A stretch of DNA of 64,000 nucleotides, taken from NCBI GenBank assembly GCA_910586945.1, contig CAJULO010000002.1:120367-184366 (forward strand). The letters run 5' to 3'. This DNA is from an uncultured Christensenellaceae bacterium. Lineage in GTDB: Bacteria > Bacillota > Clostridia > Christensenellales > Borkfalkiaceae. The position numbers were made by a program, and so were the translations under genes. Of the stretch, positions 53,349 through 63,029 are shown in pieces. The notes under the pieces are model-generated. The model was not told the origin of the DNA, searched no databases, and worked only from the letters and a program-made list of their open reading frames with translations. Numbering within the stretch: the first letter of the stretch is position 1; each line of letters starts with the position of its first letter.

Positions 53349-54569
53349 ATGATAAATGGAAAAACCTACTACGAAATTTTAGGGGTTGAACAAAATGCAA
53401 CAGATGCAGATATCAAATCAGCATATAGGAAACTTGCAAAAAAATACCACCCTGATTTAAACAAAGATAATCCTCAGGCAGCAGAGCGTTTTAGAGAGGT
53501 CAATGCGGCAAATGAAGTCCTCTCTAATCCGCAATCGCGGGCACAGTATGATATGCAACTAAAGGGTGGTTTTGCTGGTGGATTTGCCGGTGCTAGCGGA
53601 TTTAATGGTGCAGCAGGTTTCGACACAAATGATATATTTGGTGATATTTTCTCTCAATTCTTTGGTGATAGGGGAATGGGAGGACAACGCAAAACGGTAA
53701 ATAAAGGGGAGAATGTCGTTAAAGAAATTAAAATTTCCTTTTTAGATGCTGTTTTAGGGTCAACACATGTTGTTACATATAATTGTAATCAAGCATGTCC
53801 CGATTGTAAGGGTACAGGTGCAAAAAATGGCACTGCATATGAAAAATGTTCGCACTGTGATGGTAGCGGGCAAGTGCGTATGGTACAAAACTCTATTTTT
53901 GGGCAAACAGTCCGTATAACTACCTGTCCAAAATGTAACGGAACTGGCAAAAAAATTATAGAAAAATGTCCAACTTGTCATGGTAAAACTGTTATCAAAA
54001 AAGAGGTGAAAATACCTATAAATATTCCTGCTGGAGTGGATAATGATAACTATATCACGAAAACGGGAGCGGGGCATGCACCGATTGGTGGCGGTATAAA
54101 TGGTGATTTAATCATTGTATTTAAGGTGGAAAAACATCCATTATTTCAACGTGAAAATTTGAATTTGCATATTCAATTGCCAATTGATTTACAGACGGCA
54201 ATTGCTGGTGGTAAAGTAGGGGTTCCACTTGTTGATGGACAAGGACAAATTATGTTAGATATTCCATCTGGTTCACAAAGTGGTAAAAAGTTTTTATTGC
54301 GTGGTAGGGGTATAACAACTTCTAATGGAAAGGGAGATATGGTTGTAGAACTACTTGTTGAAATACCACATAAATTTTCATCAAAACAACTTTCTCTTTT
54401 AGCAGAATTAGCTGAAAGTTTACAAAGTGAACAACAACCTATATTGACGAATTATAAAAAGACTTTACGAGATTTATATGGACCTACATCATCAGTAGAG
54501 AATAGTACATCTAAAAAACCGTTCGACCATATCAAAGATATTTTTAAAAATGGTAAAAAGAGAGGATAA
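53349..54569 (+). CDS. dnaJ: Chaperone protein DnaJ
   Basis: 406 residues. J domain with KTYYEILGVEQNATDADIKS and the HPD motif; Gly/Phe region (GGFAGGFAGASGFNGAAGF); four CxxCxGxG-type zinc motifs (CPDCKGTG, CSHCDGSG, CPKCNGTG, CPTCHGK); C-terminal substrate domains. The fourth zinc motif ends GK instead of GxG. ATG 53349 gives the standard start; 53340 is closer to AGGAG and cannot be excluded. Confidence 0.96.
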   Translation: MINGKTYYEILGVEQNATDADIKSAYRKLAKKYHPDLNKDNPQAAERFREVNAANEVLSNPQSRAQYDMQLKGGFAGGFAGASGFNGAAGFDTNDIFGDIFSQFFGDRGMGGQRKTVNKGENVVKEIKISFLDAVLGSTHVVTYNCNQACPDCKGTGAKNGTAYEKCSHCDGSGQVRMVQNSIFGQTVRITTCPKCNGTGKKIIEKCPTCHGKTVIKKEVKIPINIPAGVDNDNYITKTGAGHAPIGGGINGDLIIVFKVEKHPLFQRENLNLHIQLPIDLQTAIAGGKVGVPLVDGQGQIMLDIPSGSQSGKKFLLRGRGITTSNGKGDMVVELLVEIPHKFSSKQLSLLAELAESLQSEQQPILTNYKKTLRDLYGPTSSVENSTSKKPFDHIKDIFKNGKKRG

Positions 54570-54583
54570 ACCCTCTCTTTTTT
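54555..54583 (+). terminator. Intrinsic terminator after dnaJ
   Basis: AAAAAGAGAGG, ATAAAC loop, CCTCTCTTTTTT. It overlaps the dnaJ stop, separating the heat-shock genes from prmA. Confidence 0.9.
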
Positions 54584-54652
54584 GTATAATAGATTGACAG
54601 TATAACAAAAAAAATGTACAATTATATTCTAGTAATAGGAAAGGAATTTTTT

Positions 54653-55600
54653 ATGCAATATATTGAATTAACACTACATACTACATCGCAAGCAAGTGAA
54701 TTGATAGCAGACCTTTTGTGGCAGTATACACAAGAAGGGGTTGCAATACTTGATAATAATGATTTATTAGTATTACAACAAGATAAAAATTTATATTGGG
54801 ACTATATTGAACCACAGTTATTGACAAGCGATGCACCAGTACTGATAAAATGTTTTTTATTACCAGAAAATGCCTCTATGCAAATAAAAAGCATTAAAGA
54901 ACAACTAGAAAAGATGCAAGCATTGAATGATGGTATCTTTAGTTTTGGTAGTCTTGAGATGTACTGTAAAGATATTGATAGTGATAGTTGGCATGAAATT
55001 TGGAAAAAACATTTTAAACCATTAGAAATTGGAAAATCAATTGTTATTTGTCCGGATTGGGTAGAATATGAGAACAAAAATAATAAACATATTATTTTAT
55101 TGGATTCAAGTATATCCTTTGGGACTGGAGAGCATGAGACAACTGCAATGTGTTTAGAATTTTTAGAAAAATATTTGCAAGTTGGACAAACAGTGTTAGA
55201 TATAGGTTGTGGTAGTGGTATTTTAGGAATAACAAGTATAAAATTAGGAGCAAAATTTGCCTATTTAACAGATATAGATGAGCTTGCAGTACAGAGTGCT
55301 AAAGCCAATAGTAAAAAGAATAATACTGTGGATAAAGTAGAAGTTAAGTGTGCTAATCTTTTGCAGGGCAATTTTGAACCTGTGAATCTTGTGGTTGCAA
55401 ATTTAACAGCAGATATTTTATTGCGTCTTATAGATAAAGTAGATAGCTATATTTTGCCGAATGGATTTTTTATTATAAGCGGAATTATTCATGAAAAGAT
55501 ACAAGTTGTGCAAGAGGCATTTATAAAAATTTTCGATTTTGTGGAAATGCAAACAAAGGGCGAATGGAATGCTATGGTATGGAAAAAGCGTAGTGCGTAA
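54653..55600 (+). CDS. prmA: Ribosomal protein L11 methyltransferase PrmA
   Basis: 315 residues. N-terminal substrate domain, then DSDSWHEIWKKHFKPLEIGK, GTGEHETTAMCLEFLEKY and the SAM site LDIGCGSGILGI with NLTADILL. It trimethylates L11. ATG 54653 has AAAGGAA upstream; an upstream ATG at 54614 adds a non-conserved hydrophobic stretch. Confidence 0.94.
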   Translation: MQYIELTLHTTSQASELIADLLWQYTQEGVAILDNNDLLVLQQDKNLYWDYIEPQLLTSDAPVLIKCFLLPENASMQIKSIKEQLEKMQALNDGIFSFGSLEMYCKDIDSDSWHEIWKKHFKPLEIGKSIVICPDWVEYENKNNKHIILLDSSISFGTGEHETTAMCLEFLEKYLQVGQTVLDIGCGSGILGITSIKLGAKFAYLTDIDELAVQSAKANSKKNNTVDKVEVKCANLLQGNFEPVNLVVANLTADILLRLIDKVDSYILPNGFFIISGIIHEKIQVVQEAFIKIFDFVEMQTKGEWNAMVWKKRSA

Positions 55601-55611
55601 TGAGGAAGTCG

Positions 55612-56322
55612 ATGAGAAGATTTTTTGTAAAAAAAATTGAAAATGATGTTGCTATTTTGTCTGGAGAAGAATTTTTACATGCTAAGCAAGTGTTGCGCGT
55701 CAAAGAGGGGCAAGAAATAATACTTTTTAATGGAGAGGGAATGGAATATGTAGCAAGAATTATAGAGATTGCGAAACATCAAATGCTTTGTCAAATTCAA
55801 AAAATGGAGAAAGTGGATAGAGAGAGTAAAGTATCTATTAAAATGTTATTATGTTATCTAAAAGGAGATAAAACAGAACTTGCTGTACAAAAGGCGACAG
55901 AGCTTGGAGTAAAAGAAATTGCAATTTTTTCAAGCAAAAATTGTAGTGCTTATATGAATGAGAATAAATTACTGCGATTACAAAAAGTGGTACAAGAGGC
56001 AACAAAGCAATGTAAAAGAACGATAGTTCCACAAGTTGTCTATTATGCTACCCTACAGGAGGCATTAGCTTCTTGTAGTGCATATCAAAATAAACTTTTT
56101 GCTTGTGAATTTTCAAACAAAAGTAGTATAAATATGCAGAATTTATCTGGTAGTACAGCATTCGTAATTGGGAGTGAGGGAGGTTTTACACAGCAAGAAC
56201 TTGAACTTGCTAAAGCGTACAAATTTAATGAAGTAACACTAGGGAAAAGAATTTTAAGGGCAGAAACAGCGGCAATTGCTTTAATGGCAATTATAGCATT
56301 TCAACTCAATGAATTAAATTAG
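55612..56322 (+). CDS. rsmE: 16S rRNA (uracil1498-N3)-methyltransferase RsmE
   Basis: 236 residues of the SPOUT superfamily. N-terminal PUA-like domain (RRFFVKK, EFLHAKQVLRVKEGQEI), then KATELGVKEI and the SAM knot GSEGGFTQQEL and LGKRILRAETAAIA. ATG 55612 follows GAGGAAG; ATG 55600 overlaps prmA but is too far from any site. Conserved order dnaJ-prmA-rsmE-mtaB. Confidence 0.95.
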   Translation: MRRFFVKKIENDVAILSGEEFLHAKQVLRVKEGQEIILFNGEGMEYVARIIEIAKHQMLCQIQKMEKVDRESKVSIKMLLCYLKGDKTELAVQKATELGVKEIAIFSSKNCSAYMNENKLLRLQKVVQEATKQCKRTIVPQVVYYATLQEALASCSAYQNKLFACEFSNKSSINMQNLSGSTAFVIGSEGGFTQQELELAKAYKFNEVTLGKRILRAETAAIALMAIIAFQLNELN

Positions 56323-56336
56323 ATAAGGATAAAGAT

Positions 56337-57602
56337 ATGAAAGCAGTTGTATTTACCTTAGGTTGTAAAGTGAATAGTAGTGAAAGTGCTTCTCTTGTGC
56401 ATGGCCTTGAGGAGCGTGGTTATACAGTGTATGACGAACTTGTATATGCCGATATATATATATTAAATACATGTGCGGTTACAGGTGAAGCGGAAAAGAA
56501 ATCAAGACAAGCAATTGCAAGAGTGCGTGCTATCAATCCAGATGCTAAAATTTTTGTTTGTGGATGTGCATCACAACATAATCCACAGAGTTTTATGGAT
56601 AAGAATGTAGATTTAATTTTAGGAGCGAATCATAAAAGTAAAATTTTAGAGTATGTAGATAGAATGCAAGCAGAGCTTATTGATGTAGAACAAGCTATTT
56701 TTGATACTGTGACAGGTATGGAAGAAAGCAATACATTTGAGGAGTTGCCTACAACAAAATATTTTCAAAAACGAGCATATATAAAAGTGCAAGATGGTTG
56801 TAATAAATTTTGTACTTATTGTATTATACCATATTTGAGAGGGAGGACGCGTTCTCGCACAATTGCTAGTATTCAGCAAGAAATTGCGAATAGTAACGCA
56901 CTGGAATTTGTCATAACTGGTATAGACTTATCTTCTTTCGATGATAATGGTAAAGATTTAGCAGACTTAATGCAAGCACTTGCAAATTGTAAGGGACGCA
57001 TTCGCTTGAGCTCATTAGAAGTGGGAGTAATTACCGATAAACTTTTAGCTACACTAAAAAGTATGCCAAATTTTGCACCACATTTTCATTTATCTCTGCA
57101 AAGTGGCAGCAATAATGTGTTGAAAAAAATGAATAGAAAATATACAAGGGAAGAGTTTATACAAGCTGTGCAAAAGATTCACACAATCTTTCCAAATGTT
57201 GCTATAACAACAGATATTATTGTTGGATTTCCAAATGAGACAGAGCAGGATTTTTTAGAGACAATGTCTATTGTTAAAATTTGTAATTTTAGTCAAATAC
57301 ATGCCTTTCCATATAGTAAACGCGAAGGAACGGTAGCAGCGAAGTGGATTGATTTAGATAGCAAAATTAAAAAAGAGCGTTTACATAGATTGTTGCAACT
57401 TGCTAAAGAGCAACAGCAGGAATATGAAAGACAATTTATAAATGAAAACTTGCAATTTATTCCTGAAGAAGTACAAGGGGAATATACAGTGGGCTATAGT
57501 GAAAATTATATTCGCTTATATTATAAGGGGGAATGTAAAGAACCTTGTTTGGTACAAGCAGTAAAAGCATATGAACAAGGGTTACTTGTAAAGGAGATGT
57601 AA
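56337..57602 (+). CDS. mtaB: tRNA (N6-threonylcarbamoyladenosine(37)-C2)-methylthiotransferase MtaB
   Basis: 421 residues. N-terminal MTTase domain (FTLGCKVNSSESASLV, LNTCAVTGEAEKKSRQ) with three cluster Cys, radical-SAM CNKFCTYCIIPYLRGRTRSR, and a C-terminal TRAM-like end. It adds methylthio to t6A37, so it depends on the t6A made by TsaE/TsaB/TsaD. Follows rsmE directly. Confidence 0.95.
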   Translation: MKAVVFTLGCKVNSSESASLVHGLEERGYTVYDELVYADIYILNTCAVTGEAEKKSRQAIARVRAINPDAKIFVCGCASQHNPQSFMDKNVDLILGANHKSKILEYVDRMQAELIDVEQAIFDTVTGMEESNTFEELPTTKYFQKRAYIKVQDGCNKFCTYCIIPYLRGRTRSRTIASIQQEIANSNALEFVITGIDLSSFDDNGKDLADLMQALANCKGRIRLSSLEVGVITDKLLATLKSMPNFAPHFHLSLQSGSNNVLKKMNRKYTREEFIQAVQKIHTIFPNVAITTDIIVGFPNETEQDFLETMSIVKICNFSQIHAFPYSKREGTVAAKWIDLDSKIKKERLHRLLQLAKEQQQEYERQFINENLQFIPEEVQGEYTVGYSENYIRLYYKGECKEPCLVQAVKAYEQGLLVKEM

Positions 57603-57603
57603 A

Positions 57604-57933
57604 ATGTGTATATTTTGTAAGATAATTCAAGGAGAAATGCCTACAAAAAAAGTATTTGAAAATGATAAGATAATTGCTTTTCACGATATTAATCCACAAG
57701 CAAAAGTACATATATTAGTAGTGCCAAAAATACATTTTATAAATGTAGATGATATGAGGCAAGAACATGTAGAGTATTTAACAGAATGTTTTGTTCAAAT
57801 TCCACAAATAGCAAAACGAGCTGGGATAAAAAATGGGTATAGACTCATTATCAATAATGGAGAAGATGCAGGACAATTGGTACAACATTTGCATATACAT
57901 CTTATGGGTGGAGAACAATTAAAGATTTGCTAA
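57604..57933 (+). CDS. HIT family nucleotide-binding protein
   Basis: 109 residues with the histidine triad HLHIHLMGG and N-terminal CIFCKIIQGEMP (zinc-type cysteines, a third ligand at His in FHDI). HIT proteins of this HINT type are nucleoside phosphoramidases. AAGGAG precedes the ATG. Last gene of the cluster. Confidence 0.93.
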   Translation: MCIFCKIIQGEMPTKKVFENDKIIAFHDINPQAKVHILVVPKIHFINVDDMRQEHVEYLTECFVQIPQIAKRAGIKNGYRLIINNGEDAGQLVQHLHIHLMGGEQLKIC

Positions 57934-57970
57934 AAAAACAGTAAATCTATGAAAAAAAAGGAATATTTAC

Positions 57971-58000
57971 TTGACAGAAAAGCGATATATATTGTAAAAT
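57971..58000 (+). promoter_or_regulatory. Promoter of the surface protein gene
   Basis: TTGACA, 18-base spacer, TAAAAT, 70 bases ahead of the start. Confidence 0.65.
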
Positions 58001-58070
58001 AGAGCATAAAAATTTTTATGGCAAATTTATACAAAATTGTTAAAAATATAAAATTTTAAAAGGAGTTATT

Positions 58071-59804
58071 ATGAATGCGAAAAAATTGCTGATAATGTTT
58101 GTAAATGTAATGTTATTTGTTGCATTAATATGCGGAATTTTCTTATTATTGCCACAAGGTATGCATGCAACTAAGGTATCTGCGAATATAGATTCTAAAC
58201 AGTTAACTGAAGAAGAACAAAATATCATAAATGAAGCCGTTCTTAAGCAATGGAAAGATAGCAATGGCGCTTTGCCAACTACTTTAACGGAATTAAATGC
58301 TAATACTACAATTGCAACATCAGGGGATGTTTGGTATTATTTAACATCTGATGTCAATTTATCTAATTCGCAAGGGACAACAATATCAAGCGGACATGTA
58401 CGAATACTCTTAAATGGATATTCTTTGACTGGAGCAGCGGCAATCAATGTAACGAAAAACAGCACATTATCATTATTTGATAGAATAATAAATCAAACTG
58501 GTGCAGAGTATACATATAATGAGAATGGTTCAGGAAGTAGAATAAATTTACCTATTACAGTTTCTGGTGCAACAATAAATACATTTGGTATAATCATGGG
58601 TAATAGCACTAATACGAATTCTGTTATGATAAATGCAGATAGTGCTACAATCAATTTGGCAAATAGTACGATTCAATCTATTAGCAATCAAAATATATCT
58701 AATTTATGTACACTTGTAAAAGCGACTATACAAACATTAGTGAATGAAAATTCTGCAAAGCTAGCGATAAAAAGTGATGCTAAAGGAGGAATTGCAAAAA
58801 TATTTTCTTTAACGAATAAGGCATCATTTGAGATTGAAAGTAATGCAAATTGTATAATAAATACTGCGACTGGTTCTGCTATCATTAACGAAGGGAGTTT
58901 GCATGTTTCAGGTTCTGTATCTGAGGTTACCAATGCTTCTAGCGCAACAATAAAAATAATTGATAATGGGGCAAGTATAGATAAAGTAAAAGGTGGGGGA
59001 ACTTTAGAGATAGGAAATGGTATAGATTTTAAGTTTAAACCTAATCAATTAGAATCTAATATTGGAATTGCTAATTATGGTAATTTAGTCATTCCTGAAA
59101 ATATATCAGTCCCAAATACAATTGAGAACGCAGGTGCGTTGACTATCGAAAAAGGGGCAACTGTAGAAAATTTATCTCAACAAAATGGTGGTACTGCAAC
59201 TGTCAATGGGGAAATTAAAAATTTAAACTCTTTTGATGGTGGACAGATAACGCTTGTATCACCTGGAAAGTTACCTACGCAAGTTGTAATACCACAAAAT
59301 GGAACATTGGAGCTTAAACAAGGAACGAATGTCGATAAGATTGACAACAATCACGGTGGTACTCTTATAGTTGATAATGGTGCTACAGTAGGCACTCTAA
59401 ATTCCTCTGGAACATCACATATTAAAGGAGAGGTTGTAGATAAATTAGTAGTAGATAACGGACATACAACCATTCATGATAATGCAAATGTACCATCAGC
59501 TGATTTAAAGGGGGGAACTTTAGAAATACATAAAGATGCAAATCTTGGAAGTTACAATAAAGTGCAAGGGACATTGTTAGACCACAGAGTTCCAGTAAAT
59601 CCAATTATAAACCAACGAGCAAATATAAATGTTATATGGATTTTTATTTGCCTATCAGCTGCAATATTACTTCTTTTAACAATCTTAATTATTTTTGCAA
59701 TTCTTAAAAAACATAAAGAGTATAGATATTTGCCTATAATAGATATGAAAACAGCAGAATATGCTAAATATATACAATATAACAAAAAAGAAAATCTAAT
59801 ATAA
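58071..59804 (+). CDS. Surface-exposed repetitive beta-helix-like protein
   Basis: 577 residues. N-terminal signal segment (about 5-27, LLIMFVNVMLFVALICGIFL), then about 480 residues rich in Asn, Thr, Gly, Ser, Ile and Val with many short turns such as TIENAGALTIEKGATVENLS and GGTLIVDNGATVGTLNSSG. These resemble right-handed beta-helix or pectate-lyase-like repeats. A C-terminal span (about 528-552) and a basic, Tyr-rich cytoplasmic tail follow; there is no LPXTG sorting signal. It is probably an external adhesin or structural protein anchored by two ends. No cognate gene is near. Family not recognised. Confidence 0.72.
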   Translation: MNAKKLLIMFVNVMLFVALICGIFLLLPQGMHATKVSANIDSKQLTEEEQNIINEAVLKQWKDSNGALPTTLTELNANTTIATSGDVWYYLTSDVNLSNSQGTTISSGHVRILLNGYSLTGAAAINVTKNSTLSLFDRIINQTGAEYTYNENGSGSRINLPITVSGATINTFGIIMGNSTNTNSVMINADSATINLANSTIQSISNQNISNLCTLVKATIQTLVNENSAKLAIKSDAKGGIAKIFSLTNKASFEIESNANCIINTATGSAIINEGSLHVSGSVSEVTNASSATIKIIDNGASIDKVKGGGTLEIGNGIDFKFKPNQLESNIGIANYGNLVIPENISVPNTIENAGALTIEKGATVENLSQQNGGTATVNGEIKNLNSFDGGQITLVSPGKLPTQVVIPQNGTLELKQGTNVDKIDNNHGGTLIVDNGATVGTLNSSGTSHIKGEVVDKLVVDNGHTTIHDNANVPSADLKGGTLEIHKDANLGSYNKVQGTLLDHRVPVNPIINQRANINVIWIFICLSAAILLLLTILIIFAILKKHKEYRYLPIIDMKTAEYAKYIQYNKKENLI

Positions 59805-59893
59805 TAAAAATTACACTTTAGTATATTTTTAAAGTCGTTAAGATATTAAAAACATATTAAATTTTATAGATTTTGAATAAATTACAAGTAAAT

Positions 59894-59933
59894 AGAGAAA
59901 AAATAGCAAGATAATTCTTGCTATTTTTTCTCT
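59894..59933. terminator. Terminator after the surface protein gene
   Basis: AGAGAAAAAATAGCAAGA, TAAT, TCTTGCTATTTTTTCTCT: a perfect 18-bp stem. The rest of 59805-60050 shows no gene. Confidence 0.9.
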
Positions 59934-60050
59934 TAAAGCATAAGGATAGAGTATTGTAAAAGAATCTATTTCTTATCGTTAAATATTACAATAGTAAAAA
60001 TACTATTAGAAAGTAAAATACAATTTAATTTTGGGTATAATAAATATAAT

Positions 60051-60094
60051 GAAAAAAACAAGACAGGCTAATATAGCTCTGTCTTGTTTTTTTC
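60051..60094. terminator. Terminator of groES-groEL
   Basis: GAAAAAAACAAGACAG and CTGTCTTGTTTTTTTC form a 16-bp stem. Read on the minus strand it follows groEL by 40 bases. Confidence 0.9.
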
Positions 60095-60134
60095 ATTTTT
60101 ATAAAAGAGTGAAAGGATAGGAGAGGAAATGATT

Positions 60135-61772
60135 TTAATACATTCCGCCCATACCACCCATACCCATACCACCGGCTGGCATAGCAGGTTCTGGAGCTGG
60201 TATATCCGTTACAATACTTTCTGTTGTTAATAATGTTGAAGCAACTGAAGATGCATTTTGTAATACACTTCTTGCAACTTTAGTAGGGTCTATAATACCA
60301 CTCTTTACCATATCAACATATTCATTTTTAAGGGCATCAAAACCATAGTTTGCTTTTTTCGTTGTTAAAATTTTCTCTACAATTACAGAACCATCAAGTC
60401 CAGCATTTTTAGCAATTTGGCGTAAAGGTTCTTCAACAGCTTTTAGAATAATTTTTGCACCAGTTTGTTCATCGCCATCTAGCGTTTCAACAAGTTTGTT
60501 AAGTGCCGGTATAGTGGAAAGTAGAGCAACACCGCCACCTGGTACAATACCCTCTTCAACAGCTGCTCTTGTCGCTGCTAGAGCATCTTCAATGCGTAAT
60601 TTCTTTTCTTTCATTTCAACTTCAGTGGCTGCACCAACATTAATAACTGCAACTCCACCAGCAAGTTTTGCAAGGCGTTCTTGTAATTTTTCTTTATCAT
60701 ACTCACTAGTTGTTTCAGCAATCTGTGATTTGATTGCAGTAATTCTATTTTTAATTTCACTGTTATTACCTGCACCATTGATGATAGTTGTATTTTCTTT
60801 ATCAACACGTACTTGTGTAGCTTTACCAAGCATATCAATGGTGACATCTTTAAATTCATATCCTAAGTCAGAAGTAATGACTGTACCGCCTGTTAAAATT
60901 GCAATATCTTCAAGCATTGCCTTTCTTCTGTCACCAAATCCTGGAGCTTTTACAGCAACACAGTTAAATACTCCTTTTAATTTATTTACGATTAATGCTG
61001 CAAGTGCATCGCCTTCAACATCTTCAGCAATAATTAAAAGTCTTGCACCTTGTTGTGCCAATGGTTCAATAACTGGTAAAATTTCTTGTAGATTTGATAT
61101 TTTTTTGTCGGTAATTAAAATATGTGGATTGTCAAGTATTGCTTCCATTTTATCGGTATTGGTAACCATATAGGCGGAAGCATATCCTCTATCAAATTGC
61201 ATACCTTCAACAGTGGTAAGTTCTGTTGTCATACTTTTGCCTTCTTCAACAGTAATAACACCATCTTTACCAACCTTTTCCATTGCATCAGATATCAATT
61301 GTCCAACAGTTTCATCACCAGCTGAGATAGAGGCAACTTGTGCAATTGCAACTTTACTATCAATTGGTTTTGATATTTTTTGCACTTCTTGTACAGCAAC
61401 ATTTACTGCCTTATCAATGCCTTTTTTTAAGATAATAGGATTTGCACCTGCTGCTAAATTTTTAATACCTTCGCGAATAATTGCTTGTGCAAGTACCACT
61501 GATGTTGTTGTACCATCACCAGCAATATCATTAGTCTTTGTGGAAACTTCTTTTACAAGTTGTGCTCCCATATTTTCAAATGGGTCTTCAAGTTCAATTT
61601 CTTTTGCAATAGTTACGCCATCATTAGTAATGAGTGGTGAACCAAATTTTTTATCTAAAACAACATTTCTACCCTTTGGACCAAGAGTGATTTTAACTGT
61701 ATCTGCTAAGGTATTTACCCCTGCTTCCAATGCCTTTCTAGCATCATCGCCATATTTAATTTGTTTAGCCAT
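60135..61772 (-). CDS. groEL: Chaperonin GroEL (Hsp60)
   Basis: 545 residues. KQIKYGDDARKALEAGVNTL, ITLGPKGRNVVLDKKFGSPL, DGTTTSVVLAQAI, then VEEGIVPGGGVAL are all signature motifs; the end is GGMGMGGMGGMY, the flexible GGM tail ending in Tyr rather than Met. It sits 22 bases after groES on the same transcript. Confidence 0.98.
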   Translation of the reverse strand: MAKQIKYGDDARKALEAGVNTLADTVKITLGPKGRNVVLDKKFGSPLITNDGVTIAKEIELEDPFENMGAQLVKEVSTKTNDIAGDGTTTSVVLAQAIIREGIKNLAAGANPIILKKGIDKAVNVAVQEVQKISKPIDSKVAIAQVASISAGDETVGQLISDAMEKVGKDGVITVEEGKSMTTELTTVEGMQFDRGYASAYMVTNTDKMEAILDNPHILITDKKISNLQEILPVIEPLAQQGARLLIIAEDVEGDALAALIVNKLKGVFNCVAVKAPGFGDRRKAMLEDIAILTGGTVITSDLGYEFKDVTIDMLGKATQVRVDKENTTIINGAGNNSEIKNRITAIKSQIAETTSEYDKEKLQERLAKLAGGVAVINVGAATEVEMKEKKLRIEDALAATRAAVEEGIVPGGGVALLSTIPALNKLVETLDGDEQTGAKIILKAVEEPLRQIAKNAGLDGSVIVEKILTTKKANYGFDALKNEYVDMVKSGIIDPTKVARSVLQNASSVASTLLTTESIVTDIPAPEPAMPAGGMGMGGMGGMY

Positions 61773-61794
61773 TTTTTATATTCTCCTTTTTAAA

Positions 61795-62082
61795 TTATTT
61801 ATTTACAACTGCTAAAATATCGCTTTGACGGATAATTGTAAATTCCTTTCCATCCACCTTAAATTCTGTTCCAGAATATTTTGAAAATAAAACAACATCG
61901 CCAACTTTAACAATCATTTTTACTTCATTACCGTCAACCATACCACCTTCACCAACAGCGACTATTCTTGCAGTTTGTGGTTTTTCTTGTGCGGATGATG
62001 GTAAAATAAATCCACTTTTTGTTCTTTCTTCTTGCGCAACAGCTTCTACTACAACTTTATCAAATAATGGTTTAATTTGCAT
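61795..62082 (-). CDS. groES: Co-chaperonin GroES (Hsp10)
   Basis: 95 residues. IKPLFDKVVVEAVAQEERTK, the mobile loop SGFILPSSAQEKPQ, VGDVVLFSKYSGTEFKVDGK and IIRQSDILAVV. AGGAGGTTA precedes the ATG. First gene of the groE operon. Confidence 0.97.
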   Translation of the reverse strand: MQIKPLFDKVVVEAVAQEERTKSGFILPSSAQEKPQTARIVAVGEGGMVDGNEVKMIVKVGDVVLFSKYSGTEFKVDGKEFTIIRQSDILAVVNK

Positions 62083-62110
62083 TGTAAAATAACCTCCTAA
62101 ATTAAATGAT

Positions 62111-62137
62111 TTAGCACTTAAAATTGCAGAGTGCTAA
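62111..62137 (-). promoter_or_regulatory. CIRCE operator of groES-groEL
   Basis: TTAGCACTT-N9-GAGTGCTAA on the plus strand; only one base differs from consensus. Target of HrcA. Confidence 0.95.
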
Positions 62138-62150
62138 CACTTACACATAT

Positions 62151-62178
62151 ATTATAAAGCAATATAAAAAAAAGTCAA
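62151..62178 (-). promoter_or_regulatory. Promoter of groES-groEL
   Basis: On the minus strand TTGACT, 16-base spacer, TATAAT; CIRCE follows at the transcription start. Confidence 0.85.
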
Positions 62179-62223
62179 CAATTTTTTAAAATAATTTTAT
62201 AGAGTTTTTAAGTAATGCAAAAG

Positions 62224-62252
62224 TTGCCTTTTTTTAGAATATATGTTATACT
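62224..62252 (+). promoter_or_regulatory. Promoter of the dCMP deaminase gene
   Basis: TTGCCT, 17 bases, TATACT, close to the start of the gene. Confidence 0.65.
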
Positions 62253-62290
62253 GCAAGAGACAAAAGTATTATAAAGAAAGGAAGTTGCAA

Positions 62291-62740
62291 GTGGATAAAT
62301 GGGATAAAAGGTTTATAGAACTTACAAGGACAATAGCACAATGGTCAAGTTGTATACGAGAAAATAGACAAGTTGGAGCAGTGATAATACGAGATAAAAA
62401 AATATTGACGACTGGATATAATGGAGCACCGAGTGGTATAAAAAGTTGTAGTGAAAAACAGGAGTGTTTAAGGGATAAGTTAGATATAGCAAGTGGAACG
62501 CAACATGAGATAAGTTATGCAACGCATGCTGAACAAAATGCTATATGCCAAGCAGCACGCCTAGGCATTAAAATAGAGGGAGCAACATTATATTGCACAC
62601 ATCAACCGTGTTCTATCTGTGCCAAGTTGATAATAAATGTAGGGATTGAGCGTGTTGTTTTCGAAAAGGAATATCCAGATACATTTGCAGTTGAACTTTT
62701 GCAAGAGGCAGGAATACTCTTAGAGAGATATATTGAATAA
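62291..62740 (+). CDS. Deoxycytidylate (dCMP) deaminase family protein
   Basis: 149 residues. Zinc motifs THAEQNAI and PCSICAKLI are intact, with RENRQVGAVIIRDKKILTTG and YNGAPSG, typical of dCMP deaminase/ComEB. It makes dUMP for dTMP synthesis. GTG 62291 is chosen, as AGGAAG lies 7 bases upstream and the protein then starts MDKWDKRFI, as in homologues. Its own promoter and terminator make it monocistronic. Confidence 0.93.
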   Translation: MDKWDKRFIELTRTIAQWSSCIRENRQVGAVIIRDKKILTTGYNGAPSGIKSCSEKQECLRDKLDIASGTQHEISYATHAEQNAICQAARLGIKIEGATLYCTHQPCSICAKLIINVGIERVVFEKEYPDTFAVELLQEAGILLERYIE

Positions 62741-62824
62741 GCGTAAAAGATATTTGGCAATAACGCTAAATAAATAGTATAGTGAAAGTATATAAGAAGA
62801 GTATTACAAAATAAAGTAAAAGCA

Positions 62825-62860
62825 TCAAAAAAAGAGTAACTTTCGTTACTCTTTTTTTGA
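62825..62860 (+). terminator. Intrinsic terminator after the dCMP deaminase gene
   Basis: TCAAAAAAAGAGTAAC, TTTC, GTTACTCTTTTTTTGA: a perfect 16-bp stem. Confidence 0.92.
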
Positions 62861-63029
62861 TACTTGCAGATTGCTACTATAAAAAAGTGGCAGTTATATG
62901 CAAAAATTTGAAAATGCTATGGTATATTGATGGTGTGGAAGAATAGTGAAAAAGAAAGTAATGGAAGAGAATAAATTTATGTAAACTGGATATAAACAAT
63001 AATACAATGCAAAATGGAGTAAAAGGAAG

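Noticed and set aside
60496..61815. Open plus-strand frames opposite groEL
   Set aside because: Antisense shadows of a highly conserved gene; low-complexity Ser/Ala/Ile products.
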